The translations under genes and the position numbers were made by a program. From positions 1 through 23,047 of the IMG/VR virus record IMGVR_UViG_3300022935_002565: DNA of 23,047 nucleotides; one strand, 5' to 3'. Shown here in pieces: positions 14,520 to 21,504 of this stretch (the stretch's first letter is position 1; the number at the start of each line of letters is the position of its first letter). The notes under the pieces were generated by a model. It did not search any database, was not told where the DNA came from, and saw only the letters and a list, made by a program, of their open reading frames with translations. This DNA comes from a virus.

Positions 14520-15948
14520 AGTCTAATCGACTCCTTTTTGTTATTCCCCAATACAGTAGCAGTATAACACATGCCATCAAGAAAATAAAGATAGGTCTTG
14601 TTATTAAATCATTTACTGTATGTAAGGATGTTAGTTGATAAGTGAGGTTATAAATCCTGTCACTCAATATGTACCCAATCAACAGTGCTGGCCTGCTGAC
14701 TTGGAATTTTTTACAAAGCACTCCGAATATAGAGAATGCTGTCAGTACCGCTAGGTCTTCCCACCCTCCTGTGTACTGTAAGGTTGCCCAAACAATCACA
14801 GCAAGTATGAAAGGGAAATAGTAAACGTATGGAATACGTGTCACCCACCCTGCGAAATATGCCAGTCCATAACACAAGACGGCAGTGATGATCGTTCCAA
14901 GCAGGAACGCATAAGTCATGCTGTCAAATAATTTGTCGTCGTAGAACGTATCAGGTGATCCCAGATCGATGCCTAGGTATAGAAACAATCCCATCAGTAT
15001 CGCGGCGAAACTAGCACCTGGTATACCAAATAGCACAGTGGGAATGAATGACGAGGCCTTCTGTGCATTGTTGGCACCCTCGGCGCCCACCACTCCTCTT
15101 ACATTACCATCACCAAACTTCTCCTTTGGATTGGCCGCGACCGTGGCACCGTATGCCAACCAGTCCGCCATTGCACCACCCAGTCCAGGTAGCAGTCCTA
15201 TGAAAGAACCTATGGCGCCACCTCTAATACTATCCTTCCAACATCGTACAGTATCCTTGACCCCTTGTTTGAGATCATTCCAACTGCCGTGTTCTGCCCG
15301 TATCGTTGTGGTCTTCTTCCTGTTGAACCATCCGTCCCAGAGCTCTGGTATGGCGAAAAGTCCTGCCATGTAAGGTAAAATCTGTACACCGTCTTCGAGG
15401 TATCGCCAACCCATCGTGAATCTCGGCACATTGTTCACATCAACACCTACCAGTCCAACGGTCACACCTATGACAATAGCAAGTACACTCCTAACATATT
15501 TCCTAGTGGACACAAATCCCACAGTGACAAATGCCAATAGTACCAATGCCCACAGTTCGGGTATGCCCATGTACATCACAACTTTGGTGTACCAAGGCAA
15601 GAATAAAAATGTTAGTGATCCCCAGAACAGACCATTGCATGTTGATGATGTGATAGCGGCTGAAAGAGCCCTAGTGGCCTCACCGTTCTTGGCCATGGGG
15701 AATCCATCCACCATGGTGGCCGCCGCTGAGTTGGCTCCTGGTATGCCCAACAGCACGCCTGCGAATGAATCACCGGTTGTTGAGGATGCCACAACTGCCA
15801 CACAGAATATCACGCCCAGGTAGGGATCTCCTACGAAGTAGGGCATGACTCCAAATAGTGTGATAAGACCTGTTGTTGCTCCCGCGGCTGGTATTAGGCC
15901 AATGATTAAGCCGTAAACAATACCCGCCATTAATATAGCAAGTTCCAT
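14512..15948 (-). CDS. tctA: TctA-like large membrane permease (tripartite tricarboxylate transporter family)
   Basis: A 478-residue, strongly hydrophobic protein of near-normal length for TctA. The family's duplicated halves are both present: GLIPAAGATTGL (17-28) with GIPGANSAAATMVDGFPMAKNG in the first, and GLLPGLGGAMADW (251-263) with a second GIPGASFAAILMGL in the other. About ten to twelve membrane segments are visible. TctA is the permease that moves carboxylates inward using an ion gradient after delivery by TctC. The gene looks intact with no frameshift. It is the first gene of a leftward cluster that overlaps tctC. Phage carriage of a full-length permease is unusual. The substrate cannot be read from sequence. 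Confidence 0.88.
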   Translation of the reverse strand: MELAILMAGIVYGLIIGLIPAAGATTGLITLFGVMPYFVGDPYLGVIFCVAVVASSTTGDSFAGVLLGIPGANSAAATMVDGFPMAKNGEATRALSAAITSSTCNGLFWGSLTFLFLPWYTKVVMYMGIPELWALVLLAFVTVGFVSTRKYVRSVLAIVIGVTVGLVGVDVNNVPRFTMGWRYLEDGVQILPYMAGLFAIPELWDGWFNRKKTTTIRAEHGSWNDLKQGVKDTVRCWKDSIRGGAIGSFIGLLPGLGGAMADWLAYGATVAANPKEKFGDGNVRGVVGAEGANNAQKASSFIPTVLFGIPGASFAAILMGLFLYLGIDLGSPDTFYDDKLFDSMTYAFLLGTIITAVLCYGLAYFAGWVTRIPYVYYFPFILAVIVWATLQYTGGWEDLAVLTAFSIFGVLCKKFQVSRPALLIGYILSDRIYNLTYQLTSLHTVNDLITRPIFIFLMACVILLLYWGITKRSRLDYA

Positions 15949-16042
15949 ATACTATCGATTTTTGGGGTTGATGTTGTGAACTTCCTTGGGAGCGTTACAA
16001 CAATTATGTGTTTCTACTTATATGCTATACTATATACTTTAT
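15949..16042. other. Divergent intergenic region
   Basis: 94 bases separate the tctA start and the rightward membrane-protein start. Two TATACT boxes (16026-16031 and 16033-16038) precede the rightward gene, but I find no convincing -35 for either strand. No structured RNA is evident. Confidence 0.4.
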
Positions 16043-16480
16043 ATGAAACTGAGTCAACGACAAAAGATGAGAATGTACTCACACCACGATCACGATCTGG
16101 ATGTTGAGGAGGAGTTCTGGCCCATCATGGGCATACTGCTGGCCATACTGGGTGTGTGGACAGGCATCATACATCTCATAGATTGGTTGACCATAGACGC
16201 GATCCCATGGTGGATGGAACCATTCACAATCACGCCAGTGATATTTGTTATCATAATGAAGGAGCGATTTGATTCTCTCAATCCTCTGCACTGGTGGCCC
16301 ATGTTCTGGGGTTACGAAGCCAAGTTACCAGAAGAGGACAGGATAACGATCAGACCTTTGGACACCGAAAGGATAATGGATGAGCATGGTGGTAGGTTGA
16401 ACGTGTACATCGTAGACTACGAACATATCAAGTTCCGTAGGCGGAAGGATGCTGTTATCTTTGGTCTGAGATATTTCTAG
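16043..16480 (+). CDS. Small two-helix membrane protein of unknown function
   Basis: A 145-residue protein from ATG 16043; an ATG at 15986 would need an unlikely extension through the promoter-like region. The N-terminus has HHDHD (14-18), a possible metal-binding run. Transmembrane segments lie at about 26-46 (WPIMGILLAILGVWTGIIHLI) and 58-72, separated by a short tryptophan-rich turn (IPWWMEP). SLNPLHWWPMFWGYE and a charged soluble tail follow. It lies divergent from the TctA/TctC genes, but it is not TctB: that subunit has about four helices and no such tail. The stop overlaps the convergent gene's stop within CTAG. Confidence 0.7.
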   Translation: MKLSQRQKMRMYSHHDHDLDVEEEFWPIMGILLAILGVWTGIIHLIDWLTIDAIPWWMEPFTITPVIFVIIMKERFDSLNPLHWWPMFWGYEAKLPEEDRITIRPLDTERIMDEHGGRLNVYIVDYEHIKFRRRKDAVIFGLRYF

Positions 16481-17448
16481 TATAATTTCTTGATTCTGGA
16501 TCGGGTGTTTTTTCCTAGAAGTTTGTAGATCTCTTGCGTGTCATTGGGTAATTTGTCTATGCTGATTGTTAGATTTAAATTGTGTTTGTAAATTAACAGG
16601 TGCAACAAGACTGCTTCTTTAAGAACGTCCATGCGGTAACGACCCAAATCTATTTTTTTGTTTGCAACAATGTTGTCAATTATATGTTCAATATCATTAC
16701 AGAAATCCAAGTATGGCATCAATTCTGCACTCCATTTTTTTTGTGTCCTGCTCCAATCTTCTAATCGAGCATCAATGATCTGTAGATTCAAATAAGACAT
16801 TGTGCTTTTAATTACTTTATAGCCATTTGTCAGTAGGTCGTAGAAATCATTGGTTAGAATTCTATCTGTGAAATTGTGTGTCTTATGATGTTCCCAAAAA
16901 TCATAGGGCCTTAGACGAAATGCAATCGCTTCTCTGATACCATGGAACGTGGTAAGGTTATCCGGATAAATTTCAGGATCGTCTAAAATATCAGGCCAAT
17001 AGTGTTTACAGTGTTTCTTGACTATTTCAAAGTCATTTTGCCACTTGTCTTGCTCGTAATCAGATCTAAGGAACCCTATAAGATGTTGGAGATTTTTACA
17101 AGACATATTGATTATTGGAATTTCACGATCTATCATGGAAAGTTGAAAGTCCTTATTCAGACTATGATATTCACGCAAAGTTTCAACCACTGGATAATAT
17201 TTGATGTGATTAATGTGTCCGGGTGTGTTGTGTTGTGTGTCCAAGTAATGGTGACAATCTTTAATAGATGTAATTTCGTTGGCTATGAATTTGTGAGCAG
17301 TTCCACCGGAAAGTGGATTGTTTGGTATTTGTAATATTTTATTTTTTTCAATGGACTGGTATTTGTCGTTGCCGCTTAGATAATGGGTTGACCATATAAG
17401 GAATGTTGCACCCAGGTTAAACTGATCACATGTTACTGAAAATATCAT
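16477..17448 (-). CDS. Unknown phage protein, weakly P-loop/sulfotransferase-like N-terminus
   Basis: A 323-residue protein, A+T-rich compared with its neighbours. The N-terminus (MIFSVTCDQFNLGATFLIW, then THYLSG) has the strand-loop-helix shape at the start of sulfotransferase-like P-loop domains but lacks the usual Lys and Ser/Thr pattern. A REAIAFRLRPYDFWEHHKTHNF segment at about 170-190 and helical repeats follow, with a basic C-terminus (KNTRSRIKKLY). No confident family can be given. It overlaps the upstream 59-residue gene by four bases (ATGA), so it is translated from the same message. Confidence 0.7.
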   Translation of the reverse strand: MIFSVTCDQFNLGATFLIWSTHYLSGNDKYQSIEKNKILQIPNNPLSGGTAHKFIANEITSIKDCHHYLDTQHNTPGHINHIKYYPVVETLREYHSLNKDFQLSMIDREIPIINMSCKNLQHLIGFLRSDYEQDKWQNDFEIVKKHCKHYWPDILDDPEIYPDNLTTFHGIREAIAFRLRPYDFWEHHKTHNFTDRILTNDFYDLLTNGYKVIKSTMSYLNLQIIDARLEDWSRTQKKWSAELMPYLDFCNDIEHIIDNIVANKKIDLGRYRMDVLKEAVLLHLLIYKHNLNLTISIDKLPNDTQEIYKLLGKNTRSRIKKLY

Positions 17449-17624
17449 TTTTGCGTTGAATTTTTTTTCCCGGATCTGAACACGGTGCCATGTTTGTTTT
17501 CGTAGAGGCTAAGTCTGTTGGAGAGTTCTTTGACGATCTGTTGATAGTCCGCCACCTGCACTTCGAGGTTGCCTATCTGAGCCCTTAGTAATCTGACTTC
17601 GTCCTTACTTGCCCTGTCCTGCAT
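17445..17624 (-). CDS. Small coiled-coil protein (59 residues)
   Basis: Read directly from the minus strand: MQDRASKDEVRLLRAQIGNL, continuing as a heptad-like helix to about residue 42 and ending in a basic tail (FRSGKKNSTQK) at TGA. The start lies inside the end of the 46-residue basic gene (20-base overlap), and its stop overlaps the ATG of the 323-residue gene (ATGA). The double overlap and the coiled-coil pattern support a real gene. The short alpha-helical rod should dimerise; its role is unknown. Confidence 0.65.
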   Translation of the reverse strand: MQDRASKDEVRLLRAQIGNLEVQVADYQQIVKELSNRLSLYENKHGTVFRSGKKNSTQK

Positions 17625-17745
17625 ACGCCTTGTAACTTCTCTTCTTGGCCTTGTTCATAGAGCTCATCTTGATCCTGCTCTTGTTCTTGCCTTGGGAAGT
17701 CTTCTTGGGTTTGCCTTTTGTGTATCCTGAAACATTTATTGCCAT
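17605..17745 (-). CDS. Small lysine-rich basic protein (46 residues)
   Basis: Read directly from the minus strand: 46 residues starting MAINVSGYTKGKPKK, with 13 Lys and 2 Arg, one Asp/Glu-free stretch after another, and no cysteine. It ends YKAYAGQGK at TAA. Such a charge suggests nucleic-acid binding or condensation, or a host-takeover peptide. TATAAT ends eight bases before the ATG and there is no Shine-Dalgarno sequence. It is the first gene of a three-gene overlapping unit (46, 59 and 323 residues). Confidence 0.65.
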   Translation of the reverse strand: MAINVSGYTKGKPKKTSQGKNKSRIKMSSMNKAKKRSYKAYAGQGK

Positions 17746-17753
17746 GTTCTTAT

Positions 17754-17780
17754 ATTATAGTAGACAGTTCATTTAGTCAA
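17754..17780 (-). promoter_or_regulatory. Leftward sigma-70-type promoter (TTGACT-15-TATAAT)
   Basis: The minus strand has TTGACT (17780-17775) and TATAAT (17759-17754) with a short 15-base spacer. The ATG at 17745 is eight bases past the -10. It overlaps the rightward promoter on the other strand. Confidence 0.5.
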
Positions 17781-17789
17781 GTATATAAT
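17761..17789 (+). promoter_or_regulatory. Rightward sigma-70-type promoter (TAGACA-17-TATAAT)
   Basis: TAGACA (17761-17766) and TATAAT (17784-17789) with the ideal 17-base spacer drive the DUF1178 gene. A TAAATA follows at 17791-17796, and the ATG at 17802 is only 12 bases beyond the -10. Confidence 0.65.
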
Positions 17790-17801
17790 GTAAATAATAT
17801 T

Positions 17802-18212
17802 ATGATCAAATATCAATTGAGATGCAGATGCAACCACGAGTTCGAGGGTTGGTTCCCAGACAGCAAGGAATACAAGAGACAGAAGAACAAGGGCATGATA
17901 CAGTGTCCCATGTGCGACAGCACCGCAGTGGACAAGGCCATAATGGCACCCGCCGTGAAGACCTCCAAGAAACAGGTACCAGACGACTACTTCGTGATGG
18001 GGGAGACCGCGGAACAGATACTGCGTAAACTCAACAAGAAGATCAAGAAAGATTACCAGGACGTTGGTAAGAACTTCGCCCGTGAGGCCAGGAAAGCACA
18101 CAAGGGCAAACGTGACCAGAAGTTCTACGGCAACCCCACCAAGGAAGAGACCAACAAGTTGTTGGACGAGGGCATAGACCTATTCGCTGTGCCGGACTAC
18201 AAGGACAATTAA
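17802..18212 (+). CDS. DUF1178-family zinc-ribbon-like protein
   Basis: A 136-residue protein from ATG 17802; a start at 17718 would run through both promoters. The N-terminus MIKYQLRCRCNHEFEGWFPD, with a second cysteine pair QCPMC (35/38) and the AIMAPAV motif, matches the bacterial DUF1178 family, which is common in proteobacteria. There the cysteines form a probable zinc ribbon. Here the first pair is C8/C10, a CxC where other members have a wider spacing. The rest is a basic helical region and a GIDLFAVPDYKDN tail. Function is unknown even in bacteria. A phage-borne copy suggests capture from a host. The gene is followed four bases later by the SGNH gene. Confidence 0.8.
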   Translation: MIKYQLRCRCNHEFEGWFPDSKEYKRQKNKGMIQCPMCDSTAVDKAIMAPAVKTSKKQVPDDYFVMGETAEQILRKLNKKIKKDYQDVGKNFAREARKAHKGKRDQKFYGNPTKEETNKLLDEGIDLFAVPDYKDN

Positions 18213-18216
18213 CAAT

Positions 18217-18822
18217 ATGAGCACGATAGCATTCTATGGCGACAGTTTTTGCGCCAGCGACAAGGAAGATAGTTGGTGTTTGATTCTGGCAGATTTATTA
18301 GGTAGCAAAATAAAGAGATTGGGAGTGGGTGGATCTAGTGTCTGGCACACTTTCCTTGATTTTGAGAGGGATTTGGACACCAATAATTTAGCAGACTTTA
18401 TTATTTTTTGTTGGACAGACGCCAACAGGCTGTATCATCCAACCCTTCCGTTGACTGTCAACAATAAACCTATAGAAGGAACAGATAAAAATACATGGAA
18501 GGCGGCCGATTATTATTACAAATACCTTTCTTTTAATGATAAGGATAATATTGCATACAAATATGCCCTACAGTTTTTTGATCAAAATATTTTGATAAAC
18601 CTAACCCAACAAAAAACCATTGTCCACATGTGGAGTATGCTACCTTTTGATATTGAATTAAAATCAGGCGTTTTTATCAATGAAAGTTGTCTCATACATT
18701 CTTGGGACGGAGACATGAATTATAAAAGCAAACCGGATTTAAATTTAAGCAACCATATGACCACGGAGCAAAATAAAAAATGGGCAAAAAAAGTGTATGA
18801 TTACATACAGAATGACAGGTAA
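18217..18822 (+). CDS. SGNH/GDSL-type hydrolase
   Basis: A 201-residue protein. Block I is FYGDSFCAS, with nucleophile S10. Block II is GVGGSS (Gly38/Gly39). Block III-like WTDAN replaces the usual GxND asparagine region. The catalytic histidine is probably H180 in NLSNHMT; the usual Asp three residues before it is replaced by Leu177, with D174 nearby. Such enzymes are esterases or acetylhydrolases, and phage versions often remove O-acetyl groups from glycans. No signal peptide is present, so it acts in the cytoplasm or in the particle. It starts four bases after the DUF1178 stop, implying one transcript. Confidence 0.75.
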   Translation: MSTIAFYGDSFCASDKEDSWCLILADLLGSKIKRLGVGGSSVWHTFLDFERDLDTNNLADFIIFCWTDANRLYHPTLPLTVNNKPIEGTDKNTWKAADYYYKYLSFNDKDNIAYKYALQFFDQNILINLTQQKTIVHMWSMLPFDIELKSGVFINESCLIHSWDGDMNYKSKPDLNLSNHMTTEQNKKWAKKVYDYIQNDR

Positions 18823-18844
18823 TACCACCCAAAAAACCTATAGG

Positions 18845-18873
18845 TTGACTTAATACACTTTCTAGTATATAAT
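18845..18873 (+). promoter_or_regulatory. Near-consensus sigma-70 promoter (TTGACT-17-TATAAT)
   Basis: TTGACT (18845-18850), a 17-base spacer and a perfect TATAAT (18868-18873) form the best promoter in the window. Initiation about seven bases later falls on the ATG of a 27-codon ORF at 18880. It starts the 123-residue protein unit that ends at 19345-19379. Confidence 0.85.
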
Positions 18874-18879
18874 TGTAAC

Positions 18880-18963
18880 ATGGAACGTAGGATAACAGAG
18901 ATTGAAACTCCAGAGTTACGTAACCATAATAATAACAATAAGGAAAAGGAAACAATATGCTAA
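18880..18963 (+). CDS. Possible 27-residue leader peptide (leaderless start)
   Basis: ATG at 18880 opens a short frame (MERRITEIETPELRNHNNNN, then a lysine/glutamate tail and TAA at 18961). The predicted transcription start coincides with its ATG, and its stop overlaps the next gene's start (ATGCTAA). This would couple translation of the two. It could equally be untranslated leader. Confidence 0.35.
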   Translation: MERRITEIETPELRNHNNNNKEKETIC

Positions 18964-19328
18964 AAGGTATGTTTAATACACTTTTTCCATCTACTAAAGA
19001 GGAAACAAAAACCATGGCAAACTCAACACAATACGTTGTATACACAAGAAACTTCAAATCAAGAGCGAAGCAGATTGGTGTATTTGCGGAGCCGGCTTCA
19101 ACTTACAAAGTAAATGGTGAAGTACACGGTGGTAAAATCAAGTTCAAAAACCTAGCGGTGAAAAACACTGCGAGAAAAACAGCGACTAACAAGTTGTTAT
19201 CAAAAGGTTTGGACTTTACAGTAGAAGTATTAGGTGTTGCACCTAAGAACTCTGCTTTGACTATGAAGTCAAACATCATTTCTTTATTAAAGAAATCAGG
19301 AAGAAAAGTAATTAATTACTCTGCGTAA
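18957..19328 (+). CDS. Small basic, likely highly expressed phage protein
   Basis: A 123-residue protein with many Lys and few acidic residues. Residues 20-123 alternate beta strands and helices (QYVVYTRNFKSRAKQIGVF, GLDFTVEVLGVAP). AAGGA six bases before ATG 18957 sets the start; an alternative at 19014 (MANST) would remove a 19-residue extension. The gene stands alone between a near-consensus promoter and a strong terminator and looks A+T-rich with simple codons. This fits an abundant early protein that binds DNA or blocks a host process, though I recognise no family. It is one of the few clearly monocistronic units here. Confidence 0.7.
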   Translation: MLKGMFNTLFPSTKEETKTMANSTQYVVYTRNFKSRAKQIGVFAEPASTYKVNGEVHGGKIKFKNLAVKNTARKTATNKLLSKGLDFTVEVLGVAPKNSALTMKSNIISLLKKSGRKVINYSA

Positions 19329-19344
19329 TTAATACAATAATTCT

Positions 19345-19379
19345 AAAGGGGCGGTGCAGAAATGTATCGCCCTTTTTTT
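19345..19379 (+). terminator. Rho-independent terminator with GAAA tetraloop
   Basis: A 14-bp stem (AAAGGGGCG + GTGCA pairing with TGTAT + CGCCCTTTT, including G-U pairs) closes a GAAA tetraloop. Seven T residues follow. It ends the basic-protein unit and could weakly stop leftward transcripts too (CCCCTTT on the other strand). Confidence 0.92.
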
Positions 19380-19385
19380 GTGACC

Positions 19386-19715
19386 TTAGAATAGATGATC
19401 TTCTGAATTTTCTTTGGTGTATCCGTTTTTACCCCAACTATCCGATGATAGTAAAGCGTCTTTTTGTGTGTTGTAGGTGGCGCCAATACCACTTGTGTCA
19501 AAGCCTTCGGTTTTTTTCACTTTTGTATAATCGCCATTGGCATCTGCTACCAATTGATATTCAACTCTACTAGTATAGTTGTCCACAACTGCCAGAGCTT
19601 CTGCTGTCCAAAAAAAAGATTTGGCCTCGTCTATCGTTGCAAAGACCGTAAGTGCTGTAGACCCATCGTCTATCTGAGAGTTTATTGTTGTAAACATGTT
19701 ATGGTAAGTTGGCAT
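19386..19715 (-). CDS. Small protein of unknown function at the end of the sugar operon
   Basis: A 109-residue protein from ATG 19715 (MPTYHNMFTTINSQIDDG). CAGGAGA about seven bases upstream fixes this start; the frame is open to 19844 but upstream ATGs lie inside the dehydrogenase gene. It has no cysteine or known motif, is rich in Thr, Ser and Asp, and looks mostly beta with two short helices. The tail is acidic and charged. It overlaps the dehydrogenase gene by 17 bases and is the last gene before the terminator on the opposite strand. Confidence 0.65.
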   Translation of the reverse strand: MPTYHNMFTTINSQIDDGSTALTVFATIDEAKSFFWTAEALAVVDNYTSRVEYQLVADANGDYTKVKKTEGFDTSGIGATYNTQKDALLSSDSWGKNGYTKENSEDHLF

Positions 19716-20895
19716 CTGTTTTTTCTCCTGTAAACTTTGTGTATTTACCATAGTAGACCACATTTTCCGCTTTAGGATAGGTTCTCCATGGATCAAATAT
19801 GATAGTTTTATCGTCTGTGGTGATTTGGTCTGACTCATGCACACGCACTATAACCTCCGCAGGATTGTCAAACCCATGCACAATCTGTCCACCATGCTTG
19901 ACCACATAGTGTTGCACCAATAGTGAATATGATCCGTCCATTAAATTAGTACCGGGTTTGTAACTATCCGATGTAAAGTATATGTTCTTGCCATGCTCGA
20001 GTATTGCTTTTGCCATGTGTTCGGCTTGCCTCTCTCTTGCTGTCATTATGCTTTCGAACAGGTCATAACCTAGATTTAATTCCTTTGCTAACCATCTTAG
20101 AGCGATGTTGTCCCTGGGATGGCACGCACCACCGTCGCCCATTCCCGCTTTCATGTAGGCTGGACTGACTATACGTTTGGTGCTTTTTGCTAGTGCCTGT
20201 GTGACCACGTCAACATTCATGTTGCCCAGTTTGTGTGCCACGTCCTGTATCATGTTGACGAGGGCAACCTTGTTGCTTATGAAGGTGTTGTAGAATATCT
20301 TCATGCTCTCCACTTCTTCATATGTACCAAACTCCATCCTTGGGAAGTTTTCACAAACCTGATTGTAGAAACTTTCCAGCAGTTCACTTCGTTCTCTGCA
20401 TCTCGAACCCTTAAGTCCCTTCTTGGATCCTATCATTATCATCTCTGGATTAAGCATGTCATCCGCTACGGTGCCCATGGCTATGAGGTAAGGGTTGTAT
20501 ATTAATTTTGTGTTTGTAACGATAGGATGCAATTCTCTGCGTATTGTTCCTGGTAACACAGTTGATATCAGCACCAGGGTCTGTTCTGGTTTCATGTATT
20601 TGTTACACTTGCTCAATACTTGTTTGACGGCGGTGTAGTCAAAATCCTTCACAGGCAAATGGCTCGTGGGTGCTCTTCCATCATACCCATCCTCGTGTGG
20701 AGTTGGCGTGGCCACAAACACGATGTCTCTGTCTCGGCAAACATCTTCGATCGAATCTCTGATCTCGATGTGCGAACTGGTCTTGGAAAGGATGTCATAT
20801 CCCGTCACATCAAATCCCTTGTCCGCGATGGCCTCGGCACACGGCATGCCCAATTTTCCCAGACCTATAAATCCAATTTTAGTCGCATATATCAT
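19699..20895 (-). CDS. UDP-glucose/GDP-mannose dehydrogenase family protein
   Basis: A 398-residue protein from ATG 20895, with AAGGA 11 bases upstream; an ATG at 20907 is also in frame. The NAD-binding Rossmann motif KIGFIGLGKLGMP is at residues 6-18. The family's central helix and the catalytic cysteine C258 follow in GMGDGGACHPRDN, a variant of the GFGGSCFPKD motif with His for Phe and Arg for Lys. The C-terminal third holds the UDP-sugar-binding half. It should oxidise the C6 hydroxyl of a nucleotide sugar to a carboxylate, for example UDP-glucose to UDP-glucuronate, giving acidic sugar donors. The start overlaps the sulfotransferase gene by 17 bases. Confidence 0.85.
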   Translation of the reverse strand: MIYATKIGFIGLGKLGMPCAEAIADKGFDVTGYDILSKTSSHIEIRDSIEDVCRDRDIVFVATPTPHEDGYDGRAPTSHLPVKDFDYTAVKQVLSKCNKYMKPEQTLVLISTVLPGTIRRELHPIVTNTKLIYNPYLIAMGTVADDMLNPEMIMIGSKKGLKGSRCRERSELLESFYNQVCENFPRMEFGTYEEVESMKIFYNTFISNKVALVNMIQDVAHKLGNMNVDVVTQALAKSTKRIVSPAYMKAGMGDGGACHPRDNIALRWLAKELNLGYDLFESIMTARERQAEHMAKAILEHGKNIYFTSDSYKPGTNLMDGSYSLLVQHYVVKHGGQIVHGFDNPAEVIVRVHESDQITTDDKTIIFDPWRTYPKAENVVYYGKYTKFTGEKTDANLP

Positions 20896-21499
20896 ATAAT
20901 TGTACATCCTTTTTTAGAAAGCCTGTGTAAAAACTCTTGTTAGTTTCAAAGTTCTTTCTATACGCTTCCTCGAACAGCTCGTTTTGCTGTTGGTTTAAGA
21001 TATTTTTATTGCTGTGTCTCACATTATAATCTTTGATATTCAAAGCACTATTTAAATCATTGATGGCCTGTTGTAAATTTTCTATCTTGTGGACGTGATC
21101 AAAATTGATGTTCACGGAATCTATGAGACTGGTTTGCGGAATAAAGTGTATCATGTCATTGTAGTGGGCATATGGTATTCTTTCACCTCGTAGGAAAGAA
21201 TGGTATTTGGCAATAGTGCTATCAAAGTTATCAGAACTTAATTCATTGTAGCACTTCATCCTAAATGCAGATTTCAGCCTAGAGTGAGGTTCTCGTAGGA
21301 ACAGCAATGTCTTGTGTCCTCGTAGTGGTTGTCGGCACAGGAATTGGAAATATTCGCCTAGAGATGTTGATGCACATTTTGGCATATTGAACAACGTGAT
21401 GTTTTCATTTCTATGAAACTTATGGAATTGACACTGTGAGTCATCGTTGTTGAATCTGATCTCTAGGTGATCTATCGAGGGGAGTATTTTATATAACAT
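20879..21499 (-). CDS. Sulfotransferase
   Basis: A 206-residue protein. LFNMPKCASTSLGEYF (36-51) is the 5'-phosphosulfate-binding loop of PAPS-dependent sulfotransferases (PKxxSTSL). TLLFLREPHSRLKSAF (64-79) is the 3'-phosphate-binding strand and helix with R69 and S77. HKIENLQQAINDLNSALNI matches the typical helix that follows. These enzymes move a sulfo group from PAPS to a hydroxyl of a sugar, lipid or protein. The gene sits five bases after a glycosyltransferase-like gene and overlaps the nucleotide-sugar dehydrogenase, so a glycan acceptor is likely. Confidence 0.82.
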   Translation of the reverse strand: MLYKILPSIDHLEIRFNNDDSQCQFHKFHRNENITLFNMPKCASTSLGEYFQFLCRQPLRGHKTLLFLREPHSRLKSAFRMKCYNELSSDNFDSTIAKYHSFLRGERIPYAHYNDMIHFIPQTSLIDSVNINFDHVHKIENLQQAINDLNSALNIKDYNVRHSNKNILNQQQNELFEEAYRKNFETNKSFYTGFLKKDVQLYDICD

Positions 21500-21504
21500 A
21501 CTAT

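Noticed and set aside
14969-15823. Plus-strand open frames inside tctA
   Set aside because: They lie opposite a well-supported permease gene, and their composition is the mirror of its hydrophobic codons.
16043-16480. Membrane protein as the missing TctB subunit
   Set aside because: TctB has about four transmembrane helices. This protein has two helices and a long charged soluble tail, and it is on the opposite strand.
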